The notes: generated by a model not told the origin, from the sequence alone. Positions 35,581-45,112 are shown, counted from the stretch's first letter. The stretch: 64,000 nucleotides of DNA from Gammaproteobacteria bacterium (GCA_030431985.1 JAUIIB010000009.1:1-64000); one strand, 5' to 3'. Translations and numbers: made by a program.

Positions 35581-36102
35581 ATGAAGCACATTACACTCAG
35601 TACCTTATACAATTCTTGTAGACAAATTGGGTTATGTTCTTTTGTAGTATTGTGTCTGTTATCGACATCATCAGCTATGGCCAAAGAACAATTGGACATT
35701 CGTCCTTACGAAGCACCAGACCCATGCGATGCTGATATCGCGCAGATCAGGGTTACAGTAAATGGCGTCGGTTCCGGCGGGATCCTGAGCGTTGAAATTT
35801 ATCACGACCCAGATCATTTTCTGTATAAAAAAGGACGCACGAAGCGCATTCGTATTCCTGCGACCGAAGACCAACACAAGGTTTGCTTCAATCTTGAAAA
35901 GCAGGGCACTTACGCGGTAGCCTCCTATCATGATAAAGACGGCAACCGTAAACTGAATAAAAAATGGAATATGATGCCCGAAGAGCCTTTTGGGCTGTCG
36001 AATAATCCCGAACCCCAGTTTGGGTTTCCAAAATTTAGTGATTCAGCATTCACTACTGAAGATAAAGGAGCCGATATCACTATCGATCTTCAACAGCCCT
36101 GA
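35581..36102 (+). CDS. Exported DUF2141 family protein
   Basis: A 173-residue protein with a signal peptide (residues about 1-34, ending SSAMA). The mature part has VRVTV-like strands and the DUF2141 signature YAVASYHDKDGNRKLNKKWNMMPEEPFGLSNN. The family is periplasmic and of unknown function, with a beta-sandwich predicted. It ends 47 bases before the SIR2-like/TIR gene. A weak hairpin (CGGTAA 36109-36114 with TTACCG 36126-36131) lies between, with no T-run, so read-through into the downstream cassette is possible. Confidence 0.85.
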   Translation: MKHITLSTLYNSCRQIGLCSFVVLCLLSTSSAMAKEQLDIRPYEAPDPCDADIAQIRVTVNGVGSGGILSVEIYHDPDHFLYKKGRTKRIRIPATEDQHKVCFNLEKQGTYAVASYHDKDGNRKLNKKWNMMPEEPFGLSNNPEPQFGFPKFSDSAFTTEDKGADITIDLQQP

Positions 36103-36149
36103 TATTCCCGGTAATTCAACACAGTTTACCGCTTTGTCAAGGCAGACCG

Positions 36150-37538
36150 ATGGACGATAAAAATTGGGACCGGTTGTTGCGGCGGATTGAAGATGGTCTT
36201 GTTGTACCCGTACTTGGCCAGCAAGTCCTCACCACAGAAAATAAAGACACCGTATTACAAACGTCAATCGCCCACCATCTGCTGGAACTTTACGATATTG
36301 AGCCCAGCACCGTTTCATTGACGCCTTTCAATGAACTTAATGACGCCGTCGTTCAAATCAAAAAGGAGCAAGCATACGATCTACAGGATTTATATGCTGA
36401 TATTCACGATGCGATTAAACATTTCACAACAAGCTCCGATTCCGTACCCCCGGAACCTATACGACAAATTGCCGCTATCAAATCGTTCCAACTGTATATA
36501 ACCCTTACGTCCGATGACCAACTTGCCCGTTGCCTACGAGAACACTGTGCAGTAAACGAAATTGTTTATTCACCTTATTTACCAACCAGCGAAGGCTCTG
36601 ATTTACCATCGGACTGGCAATCCCGCCATGGAGAAGCACAGTTGCTCTATTTATTCGGCAAGTCCAGAGCCGGCCCGTTATTTGCAATCCACGATGAAGA
36701 TTTGTTGGAGTACATCCATAATATTATTTCCCGCGGAAGTCATGTTCCGGTTAAATTTCTGGACGAACTTCAACAACGCAGCCTGTTACTGATTGGATGC
36801 AACTTCCCCGAGTGGCTCACCCGTTTTTTTTTAAGACTGACTAAACAGGGTCGGTTTCTTGATACACAACGTAAATGGGAATGGCTTATTGAGGATCGTG
36901 CGCTGGATAAAACACTGGTATATTTTCTGGAAAGCTACAGCACCGGAACCAAGATTGTATCAGACATTGCACCTGTCTCATTTATCGCTGAATTGCACCA
37001 ACGCTGGCTTGCGCGTAACAATAACAGTATCGATACTTCAAAAAATGAAACACTTCAAATCGATCAAATACCACACGGCGCGTTGTTTTTCATCAGTTAC
37101 TGCCGCGGCACTGATAGCGCCTCTGCAATAAACTTAATCGAATGGTTGCAATCCCAGGGTGTAGCGTCTCACGAAATTTGGTTTGACAGACAATCAATTG
37201 AACCGGGTAATGATCTACGCACCCGTATTCTTGATGGTATCCAAACCTGCCGATATTTTATCCCTTTGATCTCCAAGCAAGCTGATGCAATTGACGAGAA
37301 ATACTTTCGGCGCGAGTGGCATGAAGCAATCGACAGAAGTAAAGGAATTCAAGGAAGAACGTTTATTTTTCCCATTGTCGTCGACCAAGACTTTGAGTTT
37401 GAGCAGTATCAATGCATTCCACATGCCTTTAAACAACTTCTCATTGGTCATGCCCCCGCAGGTCAGCCGAACCAACAAACCTTTACCGCTCTCAAAAAAT
37501 TGGTCCGCAGCGAACGATTAAAACAAGAACATGCTTAG
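36150..37538 (+). CDS. SIR2-like/TIR fusion protein, putative NADase effector
   Basis: A 462-residue soluble protein. Residues about 10-265 look like a SIR2-type Rossmann domain: LVVPVLGQQVL (17-27) where GAG-x-S is usual, YITLTSDDQLARCL (116-129) where TNYD is usual, YLFGK (167-171) where LHG is usual, and SLLLIGCNFPEWLTRF (211-226) for the late strand-helix. The signature Asn and His therefore appear replaced and the domain may be inactive. Residues 309-455 form a TIR domain: ALFFISYCRG (311-320), the BB-loop region EIWFDRQSIEPGND, and FRREW with Glu389 in the position of the catalytic glutamate of NAD-cleaving TIRs. It is followed 14 bases later by a STAND-WD40 gene. I infer an effector that depletes NAD or makes a cyclic ADP-ribose-like signal when triggered by the partner. 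The SIR2 assignment is less certain than the TIR. Confidence 0.8.
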   Translation: MDDKNWDRLLRRIEDGLVVPVLGQQVLTTENKDTVLQTSIAHHLLELYDIEPSTVSLTPFNELNDAVVQIKKEQAYDLQDLYADIHDAIKHFTTSSDSVPPEPIRQIAAIKSFQLYITLTSDDQLARCLREHCAVNEIVYSPYLPTSEGSDLPSDWQSRHGEAQLLYLFGKSRAGPLFAIHDEDLLEYIHNIISRGSHVPVKFLDELQQRSLLLIGCNFPEWLTRFFLRLTKQGRFLDTQRKWEWLIEDRALDKTLVYFLESYSTGTKIVSDIAPVSFIAELHQRWLARNNNSIDTSKNETLQIDQIPHGALFFISYCRGTDSASAINLIEWLQSQGVASHEIWFDRQSIEPGNDLRTRILDGIQTCRYFIPLISKQADAIDEKYFRREWHEAIDRSKGIQGRTFIFPIVVDQDFEFEQYQCIPHAFKQLLIGHAPAGQPNQQTFTALKKLVRSERLKQEHA

Positions 37539-37552
37539 CGCAATATCTATCA

Positions 37553-40500
37553 ATGATTAAGGTGCCGTCTAATAAAGACTTCGAGACACAATATGTCGAT
37601 ATCCGTGAACAGGAATCGAGTCAGCTTGACGCACAGCACCCATGGCCCGGACTTGCACCATATGACGAATCCTCAAGTCAATTTTTCTTTGGCCGGACTG
37701 AAGAAGCCAGAGAATTGCTTCGTATGGTACGCCTCGCACCATTAACTATACTCTATGGTAAATCCGGTTTAGGAAAGACTTCCTTACTGCAGGCGGGATT
37801 CTTTCCATTACTGCGCGCAGCGCACTATTTACCTATTCGCTTAAGGCTCGATTATAGTCCATCGGCAGCGCTACCCCCCATGCAACTGGCGGCTAAAAAA
37901 TTCCAGGCAGCTTTAACAACCGCACAAGCCGATTTTACTGAATGGCAGGATAACGAAGGTTTATGGCGGTACCTACATCGGCGCGACCTGGAAATCTGGA
38001 GTGACGATAATTATCCATTGACACCCGTTCTCGTTTTCGATCAATTTGAGGAAGTTTTTTCGCAGGGTGCAAATAATCCTGCGCATATTCAGGAAAATCT
38101 AAACAAACTGGCTGACTTGATCGAAAATCGTATTCCAGATAAATTGACGAAAAGCCTGGAAAACAGAGAACAACTCCCCCCTCTGGATTTAATGTCGCAG
38201 AAATACCGCATCATACTATCATTTCGAGAAGACTTTCTTCCTGAAATTGAAAGCTGGAAGGAACAAGCACCGTCGCTCTTACGCAACCGGCTGAGGTTGC
38301 TACCCATGGACCGAAAACGGGCAATTGAGGCAGTAACCGGTGCAGGCGGCGCTGTTCTCGCCCCGGATACTGCTGAGCCACTGGTTAATTTCGTGGGCAA
38401 TCTGGATACCGAATCATCAGGTGCAACAACGGTTATCGAACCTGTCTTACTAAGCCTGTGCTGCTATCAGCTTAATCAGCGCCGATTATCTCAAGAAAAA
38501 ATTGATGTATCGCTGCTGCAACGCGCCGGGCAGGATATCTTGCAGGATTTTTACGATGAAGCCCTTCGCGACATGCCCGAACAAGTTGCGAAATTTATCG
38601 AAACCTATCTGATTCAGGGTGACCAATATCGCGGCAGTTATCCGGTCGATCAAGCTATCCAAGATGGATTTATAACTCCAGAACAATTATCCATTCTGGC
38701 TGATAAATACCGCTTATTACGTATTGATCAACAATTGGGCGCTAATCGGGTAGAACTCATCCATGACCGACTGGTAAGTGTAGTTCGCAAAGCTCGGGAC
38801 GCACGTTTGAGGCAAATCGAACAAGACAAACTCAGGGCAAAAGAACAAGCAACTCAGCGCCAGCTGGCATTTGACAAGTTAACCCGGCTGACACGTAAAT
38901 TGCGTATTGCATTGCTACTAGCCATATCTCTAACTGCCATCGCCATCTACGGCTGGCACGCAGCAAATGTGGAGCGGGAAAAAACTTTTCTGGCACAAAG
39001 CAGTCTACGTGTGGTATCGGAAAGCCTGGATATGGCGAACGGCATGCGCATCGGCGGTGATGAGCGCGCGATTTTACAATTGCTCGCAATTGATCAAATC
39101 ACACCAAGTGAAACAGTTGATTTGGCATTGCTGACGGTATTGTCAAAAAAGAATGCAACGCAGAAATTATGGAATACCGGCAATAGAATTTCATCGTTAG
39201 CGGTCAATCATCAGGGCACGCAAATTGCTACCGTGGGCATCAGCAATACGCTTAAAATATGGAATTTGGAAGGTCAGCTAATTAATAAGCGAACCGAAGT
39301 CCACCAATGCAAGCCAAAGCGTATGATTAGACAAGACTGCGGCATTCTAAGCGTAACATTTAGTCCCGACGATACCTATATTGTTACCAGTGGAGAGGAC
39401 ACGACATTACGGTTATGGGATGCCAACACGCTGAAACTCGTTAGTATCCTGCAAGGTCATACAGATAACGTCACCAGCACCGCATTCAATCCGAAAGGTA
39501 CCCACATCGTTTCAGGCAGCGAAGATAAAACATTACGTATCTGGGAGATCAAAACCCGCCGGTCTATTGCCCGGTTAGAAGGTCATCAGGGCGGCATCAC
39601 CAGCGTAGCCTTTAGTCCAGGCGGCTCACGTATCATTTCAGGGAGCCGCGACAACACACTACGGCTATGGGATGCCGAGAAATTTAAATCTATCGGAACG
39701 CCCTTGCAAGGTCACAAAGACAGCATCACTAGCGTTACCTACAACACAGACGGCTCGATGATTGCTTCTACCAGTCAGGATAAGACGTTACGGTTATGGA
39801 ATACAAAAACTTTAAAAATGATCGGCGAACCATTACAAGGCCACGATGAAGTGGTCTGGCAGGTGGTTTTCAATCCTAGCAGCACGCTTCTTGCTACAGC
39901 GAGCCACGACAGAACGTTACGTTTATGGAATCCCCAAAATGGCCAAACAATTGGAAAACCACTGGAGGGACATGAGGAATCCGTGATGGCAGTTAAATTC
40001 AGCCCCAATGGTCAATATCTGATCTCTGGCGGTCGTGATGCAACACTTCGGATCTGGGACGCACATGATCACCAACCAATTAACTTGCAATTAAAAGGCG
40101 GGCACAAGAATTATGTGGCCAGTGTAGCCTACAGTCCCGATGGCCGATATATTGTTTCAGGCAGTGATGATGCAACTGTTCAACTCTGGGATACTGAAAA
40201 TGGTAATACAGTCGGTGATCCAATGAAAGCACATATGGGTTCGCTCAACGGTGTGGATTTCAGTCCGGATGGCCAATGGATTGTTTCCGGCGCCAGTGAT
40301 TGGATGCTATGTTTATGGGATGTTCAAAAACAAACACTCATTAATAAAATACAAGGCCATAAAGATGGCATAGAAAGCGTCGCTTTCAGTCCAGATGGCA
40401 ATATGATCGCTTCAGGAAGCAAGGACAACACGGTACGATTGTGGAACAGACAAAACGGCCAGCCTATTGGTGAGCCGTTCACGGGACACGATGGCATGGT

Positions 40501-41092
40501 GCGCGGTGTTACTTTTAGTCCGGACGGTAAAATGATTGCCTCAGCAAGCTATGATAGTACAGTACGCTTATGGCAAGTCCCTACGGGCCTGTTGATCAGA
40601 GAACTATCCTCACATCATGATGCGGTAACCAGTGTCGCTTTCAGTCCGGATAATCAATATCTGATTTCAGCAAGTAAAGATCATACTTTAATTCTCTGGG
40701 ATGTTAATACCTATCAACCCATTGGAGAACCTTTCATCGGACATGAAGACCGTGTAAATAGTGTCGCCTTCAGTCCTGACGGCAAGTACATTGTTTCGGG
40801 CAGTAGTGACAAGACGGTAAGATTGTGGCAACGAGAAACCGGACAGGCAATTGGCGAACCTATGCGCGGCCATGAGCAACGCGTCAACAGTGTTTCTTTT
40901 AATCCAGAGGGTACGCGTATTGTATCGGGCAGTGATGATATGACGTTGCGTATCTGGCCGGCCAACAATAATTGGAAGCAACAATTATGCAGCAAACTAA
41001 CACGCAACATGAGCCGGAAGGAATGGCATGAATGGATTTCTTCGGATATTAAATATCAAAAACAGTGTCCTGATTTACCTATTTCACCTTGA
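37553..41092 (+). CDS. STAND NTPase with membrane helix and 14 WD40 repeats
   Basis: A 1179-residue protein. Residues 29-49 (HPWPGLAPYDESSSQFFFGR) are the entry motif of the nSTAND1 type. Walker A is GKSGLGKTS (69-77) and Walker B VLVFDQFEE (159-167); a SFREDFL arginine motif and an ELIHDRL helical-domain motif (401-407) follow. A charged coiled coil (410-448) leads to one hydrophobic helix (about 450-468), then a linker and 14 WD40 units (about 544-1138), enough for two seven-bladed propellers. The last 35 residues end with a cysteine-containing tail (LTRNMSRKEWHEW, CPDLP) that recurs in such proteins as I remember them. STAND ATPases are switch-like sensors; WD40 propellers would bind the trigger and open the oligomerising ATPase. 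The partner upstream supplies the likely effector. No strong ribosome binding site is seen, so translation is probably coupled. Confidence 0.88.
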   Translation: MIKVPSNKDFETQYVDIREQESSQLDAQHPWPGLAPYDESSSQFFFGRTEEARELLRMVRLAPLTILYGKSGLGKTSLLQAGFFPLLRAAHYLPIRLRLDYSPSAALPPMQLAAKKFQAALTTAQADFTEWQDNEGLWRYLHRRDLEIWSDDNYPLTPVLVFDQFEEVFSQGANNPAHIQENLNKLADLIENRIPDKLTKSLENREQLPPLDLMSQKYRIILSFREDFLPEIESWKEQAPSLLRNRLRLLPMDRKRAIEAVTGAGGAVLAPDTAEPLVNFVGNLDTESSGATTVIEPVLLSLCCYQLNQRRLSQEKIDVSLLQRAGQDILQDFYDEALRDMPEQVAKFIETYLIQGDQYRGSYPVDQAIQDGFITPEQLSILADKYRLLRIDQQLGANRVELIHDRLVSVVRKARDARLRQIEQDKLRAKEQATQRQLAFDKLTRLTRKLRIALLLAISLTAIAIYGWHAANVEREKTFLAQSSLRVVSESLDMANGMRIGGDERAILQLLAIDQITPSETVDLALLTVLSKKNATQKLWNTGNRISSLAVNHQGTQIATVGISNTLKIWNLEGQLINKRTEVHQCKPKRMIRQDCGILSVTFSPDDTYIVTSGEDTTLRLWDANTLKLVSILQGHTDNVTSTAFNPKGTHIVSGSEDKTLRIWEIKTRRSIARLEGHQGGITSVAFSPGGSRIISGSRDNTLRLWDAEKFKSIGTPLQGHKDSITSVTYNTDGSMIASTSQDKTLRLWNTKTLKMIGEPLQGHDEVVWQVVFNPSSTLLATASHDRTLRLWNPQNGQTIGKPLEGHEESVMAVKFSPNGQYLISGGRDATLRIWDAHDHQPINLQLKGGHKNYVASVAYSPDGRYIVSGSDDATVQLWDTENGNTVGDPMKAHMGSLNGVDFSPDGQWIVSGASDWMLCLWDVQKQTLINKIQGHKDGIESVAFSPDGNMIASGSKDNTVRLWNRQNGQPIGEPFTGHDGMVRGVTFSPDGKMIASASYDSTVRLWQVPTGLLIRELSSHHDAVTSVAFSPDNQYLISASKDHTLILWDVNTYQPIGEPFIGHEDRVNSVAFSPDGKYIVSGSSDKTVRLWQRETGQAIGEPMRGHEQRVNSVSFNPEGTRIVSGSDDMTLRIWPANNNWKQQLCSKLTRNMSRKEWHEWISSDIKYQKQCPDLPISP
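39182..40966 (+). repeat. Tandem WD40-coding repeats (14 units of about 126-132 bases)
   Basis: Each unit encodes about 42-44 residues of the pattern SVAFSPDG-x6-SGSxDxTLRLWD...GH. DNA between units is partly conserved (for example repeated AGTGTCGCTTTCAGTCC-like stretches near 40633 and 40762), so unequal recombination could add or remove blades. The first unit and the ninth (with DWMLCLWD) are the most degenerate. Confidence 0.9.
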
Positions 41093-41120
41093 GAAATCGC
41101 CTAAGCCCACTTACCGAAAA

Positions 41121-42881
41121 TCAATCCTGATGCACGACAATCTGACTAAATGGAATCGTCCATTGCTGTTGGTTACAAATATCAACTGCAAATCGCTGCA
41201 AATCACGCCTGATTGCATAGTAATCACTGGCAGCACTACCATTAAATGACGCAATAATCTTGTAATCCAATGATGAAGTATTCGCCTGTTCGAAAAATAC
41301 GGAAAGACCCACTAAAGCCTTTCCATAGCTTTCCTGTTGTAATTTCTCTTGTATGCCTTCCTGGAAAATTTTGGGAATATCAGAAGTCGATTGGGGCTGA
41401 TACTGATAATCAATTCCCATTACACTCACCACAATGAATCCCAACGACAGATTCTTCGGACAGGCATTGATAAAATCCTGTATCGGGTACATATGTGGCA
41501 TCGTATCATTACCCAATGTGAGCTGAACATATTCAAGCGATATGTATTTCACCTTCAGGCACGACCCATCCGGAAACAAAACAAAATCACCGACCTCACA
41601 AGGGAACCATGGTTCACCGTAATTAAAGGTACGAGATGTATAATCGTTTAACTCTGATAGCGGCAGCCTGACCTTCAAACCAGGTATTGCAGGATTGATC
41701 AATCTGCTAAAAAAATTAAGGCGCTCGATTTTCATGGGCACACCATGATATAGAATACGCTCCCCTTCCCGCACCGGCCCCGCGTCAAGTAAAGTCTGCA
41801 GTTCATTAATGTAGCGTGGCGCAGAATTTTTTAAGGCCCAGATTGTTATCACCAATACCAGCACCGCTATGGCAATCAACATATCATCATTGCGTAGATT
41901 TAGTACATAAAAAATAACAGCTATCGAGAACAATACAATGATTGCGCGAATAATAAGATCGGCCAAACGCTGAGGATATGACAATTTTCCACCCTGTTTC
42001 CGCGCACTGACTGACAATATTTTTTTCCATATAAACAACATGCTAAAAAACACAAATAGGGAAGCAATTAACGCCATAAGAATGGTCGCGCCACGGCCAA
42101 ATACAAACTGCCGGATATGGTCGCCGAATGACAACGCTTCATTATTTTTAGCAGCAAGTAAACCTTCCAATTGAATTTTCGCAATATCTAAATTATGTAG
42201 ACTGTCAGTCAGTAAGTTCTCCCATTTTCTTTTAATTTGTAAAAATTTGTTGAGCGCTGCATCATCCAACCCCTGTTGATTGACACGAGACATCTTCTCC
42301 AGCGCATTATTGCTATCTTCTATCTGAGCCTCATAAAAAATAATTTTATTGCGAAGTTGAACCAACTTTCGTTGATCCTCTGTATATTCATGCAGTTCAT
42401 TCATGATCGGTTGCAGAATCTCAAGTAAATTCTTCTGCCAGTCATAAGCTTTATCCTGTGAATCCTCAAATTTATTCAAACCAAACCCGCCTGTTTGAAT
42501 CAATGCAAAAGCATTTTCTTGATCCCTGATTAACCGATCAATTTCATCAATTTCATCTAAAATAGCCTTTTTCTCATTCTCAGTTTCGGCTTTGCCCAAT
42601 AATTTTGATTTGCTCTCGCGCTCTGCTTGAAGCGCTTCGATATTATCGATGATCATATTTAGCTTATCAACGACCACCCCGTTTTGTAATGACTGCTTCC
42701 TATCATAAATTTGACTGGTGGCAGGCTTGTCTCTCGGTGTTGGAGTTGACAAATTGATATCTTGAGCTATCGAATTGGTTTTGAATTGAGATTTATCAGC
42801 CATTTCGGCCTGGGTGGAACCGACAAACAAAGCTATTGTGAGCAAGCATATTGATAACAAAATTTTCCCCAACCTGAACAT
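41121..42881 (-). CDS. Divergent mechanosensitive-channel-like (MscS-type) membrane protein
   Basis: 586 residues from the inner ATG, chosen because GGAG stands 8 bases before it; an ATG five codons earlier has no site. Signal peptide (FRLGKILLSICLLTIALFVGSTQA), a long periplasmic coiled-coil region (about 60-270), three membrane helices (about 285-365), then a cytoplasmic domain with VGDFVLFPDGSCLKVKYISL and TMPHMYPIQDFINA, resembling the beta domain of MscS channels, and a mixed alpha-beta C-terminus (WTIPFSQIVVHQD). The helix three pore motif of MscS is not obvious. It follows dinG by 26 bases on the same strand and converges on the STAND gene. The assignment is tentative. Confidence 0.6.
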   Translation of the reverse strand: MFRLGKILLSICLLTIALFVGSTQAEMADKSQFKTNSIAQDINLSTPTPRDKPATSQIYDRKQSLQNGVVVDKLNMIIDNIEALQAERESKSKLLGKAETENEKKAILDEIDEIDRLIRDQENAFALIQTGGFGLNKFEDSQDKAYDWQKNLLEILQPIMNELHEYTEDQRKLVQLRNKIIFYEAQIEDSNNALEKMSRVNQQGLDDAALNKFLQIKRKWENLLTDSLHNLDIAKIQLEGLLAAKNNEALSFGDHIRQFVFGRGATILMALIASLFVFFSMLFIWKKILSVSARKQGGKLSYPQRLADLIIRAIIVLFSIAVIFYVLNLRNDDMLIAIAVLVLVITIWALKNSAPRYINELQTLLDAGPVREGERILYHGVPMKIERLNFFSRLINPAIPGLKVRLPLSELNDYTSRTFNYGEPWFPCEVGDFVLFPDGSCLKVKYISLEYVQLTLGNDTMPHMYPIQDFINACPKNLSLGFIVVSVMGIDYQYQPQSTSDIPKIFQEGIQEKLQQESYGKALVGLSVFFEQANTSSLDYKIIASFNGSAASDYYAIRRDLQRFAVDICNQQQWTIPFSQIVVHQD

Positions 42882-42907
42882 CAAATTATTCTCCATTTTT
42901 TAGCATA

Positions 42908-44887
42908 TTAGTCTTCATTCTTTTCACATAACGCTACTTTACTACTGGATGCGACAGGCGTTGAAAAAAATAATTCTACATCTGCCAACTGTCGTGTTCG
43001 CTTCATGGGTGGTAAGCTCTTCCATATTTTTTGGCCATACGATTTTGCAGTTAATCGTGGATCACAAATCATCAGCACACCGCGATCCGTTTCATCTCGT
43101 ATTAAACGACCAGCACCCTGTTTCAGATTTATAACAGCATGCGGTAATTGATAAGCCATAAACGCATTTCCACCCTCACGGTTTATTTTATCAATGCGTG
43201 CGGACAATACCGGATCATCCGGCGGCGCAAAAGGCAGTTTGTCAATGATCACCAATGATAACTTTTCACCACGCACATCAACACCTTCCCAAAACGACTG
43301 ACTGCCAATCAGAACAGCATGATCCATATCACGAAAACGTTTTAACAGGTGTGAACGCGATCCATCCCCCTGCAACAAAAGCGGAAAATCAATGTGCTCT
43401 GATTCAAAAATGGCTACAAGTTGTTCATGAATCTGTTGCATAGCACGCAGGCTGGTACACAGAATAAAAGCACGTCCTCGACTGCTTTTCAGGACAGGAA
43501 TCACAGCATTAACAACATGATCGATATAATTCTTGTGGTGCGGTTCAGGCATACCGGGAGGTACATAGAGTAGTGCCTGCTCGGAAAAGTTGAACGGACT
43601 GTCACAACTTACTGCATTCGCCCCATTCAAACCCATTTCACTCATATAATGATCAAAATTTTTATCTACCGACAATGTTGCTGAAGTAAAAATCCAGGCC
43701 CGGGATGTTGCATTCAACTGACGACCGAAAATCTCCGCAATTGACAAAGGTGTTGCATTTAACTGCAGTACTTTACTGTACACTTCAACCCAACGAACAC
43801 AATCATCAGAATCAAGATCACCTTGCCAGCGCTTGATCAAATCAAGATAATCATTAGCTCGTCGCCAACAATGCTCCAGTCCTTCTGAACGTGCAGCCTG
43901 ATCTTCAAGTACTATCTCCAGATCTGAAAGCTTTTCAATCAGCACCTTCAATGCCGCATTAAACATACTATCTTTCACTATTGCCAACATTGAAAAACGT
44001 ACATGCTCCTGTTTAATCGTCAAGCGTAAATCCTTTGCTGCTTTCTCCATTGCTGCAACCGCATCAGGCAAGGCTATGCAATCCCCAGCTAACAAAATAC
44101 TCTCGGCCCGAATATCATGCGCCAGATCGAGCAATTGCCCAGTGCTCACCGACTCCCCAAAAAAAAGACTCGCAGTCTCGGGCAATTGATGCGCTTCATC
44201 AAAAATCACTGTATTACAAGCCGGTAACAGCTCAGTTAGCCCTTCATCGCGCAACATAACATCAGCAAAAAACAAATGATGGTTAACTACCAAAATATCA
44301 GATGCCATTGCAGCTTTACGCGCTTCTATCAAAAAACAGTTTTTGTAATTTGGACATTCTGAGCCGAGGCAACTCTCACGTGTTGCCGTTACATGCTGCC
44401 AGACAGCTGCCTGTTCCGGTACTGTATTCAAGCCATTTTTATCGCCAGACTTACTCTGCGTCGCATAACGCTCAATCAAATGCAGATACTTGATATCCTG
44501 GCGATCGGCAAAAAGCATACGGTCATCTTTTAAAGTTCTTTCAAGATGATAGCGACAAATATAGTTTGCACGTCCCTTTAGCAGTGCCACACTCACAGGA
44601 AGATTCAATGCGGCACGTACATTTGGAATATCACGACTGAAAAGCTGATCCTGCAGGGTTTTAGTTCCTGTAGAAATAATCACTTTACCGCCTGCCAATA
44701 AAGCAGGCACCAGGTAAGCAAATGTTTTTCCGGTGCCGGTTCCAGCCTCAGCTACGACAACACGATTATTCTCAATAGTTTCCGCAATTAACTCCGCCAT
44801 TTCCAACTGCTGCGAACGCACCCGATAACCCGATATATATCTGGATAACTGACCATCTGACGCAAAAACTGACTTTAAATCAAACAT
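42908..44887 (-). CDS. DinG-family iron-sulfur DNA helicase (YoaA-like)
   Basis: A 659-residue superfamily 2, XPD-like 5'-3' helicase. Walker A EAGTGTGKT (47-55), four iron-sulfur cysteines (Cys111, Cys173, Cys178, Cys184, in CLGSECPNYKNC), DEAH box (230-233), and the C-terminal motifs SFWEGVDVRGEKLSLVII and QGAGRLIRDETDRG. These proteins unwind R-loops and stalled-fork structures and act in DNA damage tolerance. The short form without a nuclease domain fits YoaA/DinG of proteobacteria; which of the two is orthologous I cannot say. Confidence 0.92.
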   Translation of the reverse strand: MFDLKSVFASDGQLSRYISGYRVRSQQLEMAELIAETIENNRVVVAEAGTGTGKTFAYLVPALLAGGKVIISTGTKTLQDQLFSRDIPNVRAALNLPVSVALLKGRANYICRYHLERTLKDDRMLFADRQDIKYLHLIERYATQSKSGDKNGLNTVPEQAAVWQHVTATRESCLGSECPNYKNCFLIEARKAAMASDILVVNHHLFFADVMLRDEGLTELLPACNTVIFDEAHQLPETASLFFGESVSTGQLLDLAHDIRAESILLAGDCIALPDAVAAMEKAAKDLRLTIKQEHVRFSMLAIVKDSMFNAALKVLIEKLSDLEIVLEDQAARSEGLEHCWRRANDYLDLIKRWQGDLDSDDCVRWVEVYSKVLQLNATPLSIAEIFGRQLNATSRAWIFTSATLSVDKNFDHYMSEMGLNGANAVSCDSPFNFSEQALLYVPPGMPEPHHKNYIDHVVNAVIPVLKSSRGRAFILCTSLRAMQQIHEQLVAIFESEHIDFPLLLQGDGSRSHLLKRFRDMDHAVLIGSQSFWEGVDVRGEKLSLVIIDKLPFAPPDDPVLSARIDKINREGGNAFMAYQLPHAVINLKQGAGRLIRDETDRGVLMICDPRLTAKSYGQKIWKSLPPMKRTRQLADVELFFSTPVASSSKVALCEKNED

Positions 44888-45112
44888 GAGTAAGAGTGAA
44901 ATAACTGATTTTAATTATTGTGCGCATCACATAAATCCTGGTGAAACTAACTAACTCTGTGAAATTTATATCGTAGTGTCCTACTAGTTAACATTGTGAA
45001 AAATGACGCCCCGGCATTGTTGGCCAGATACTTTACTTGTATGATATTAACCAGTTCCTGGGGTTTTTATACCCGCGCTCAATGGTAAATTTAAGCATTA
45101 TTTTCAAATCAG

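Noticed and set aside
36109-36131. CGGTAA / TTACCG hairpin between the DUF2141 gene and the SIR2-like/TIR gene as a terminator
   Set aside because: Six pairs and no T-run; it does not separate the two transcription units with any confidence.
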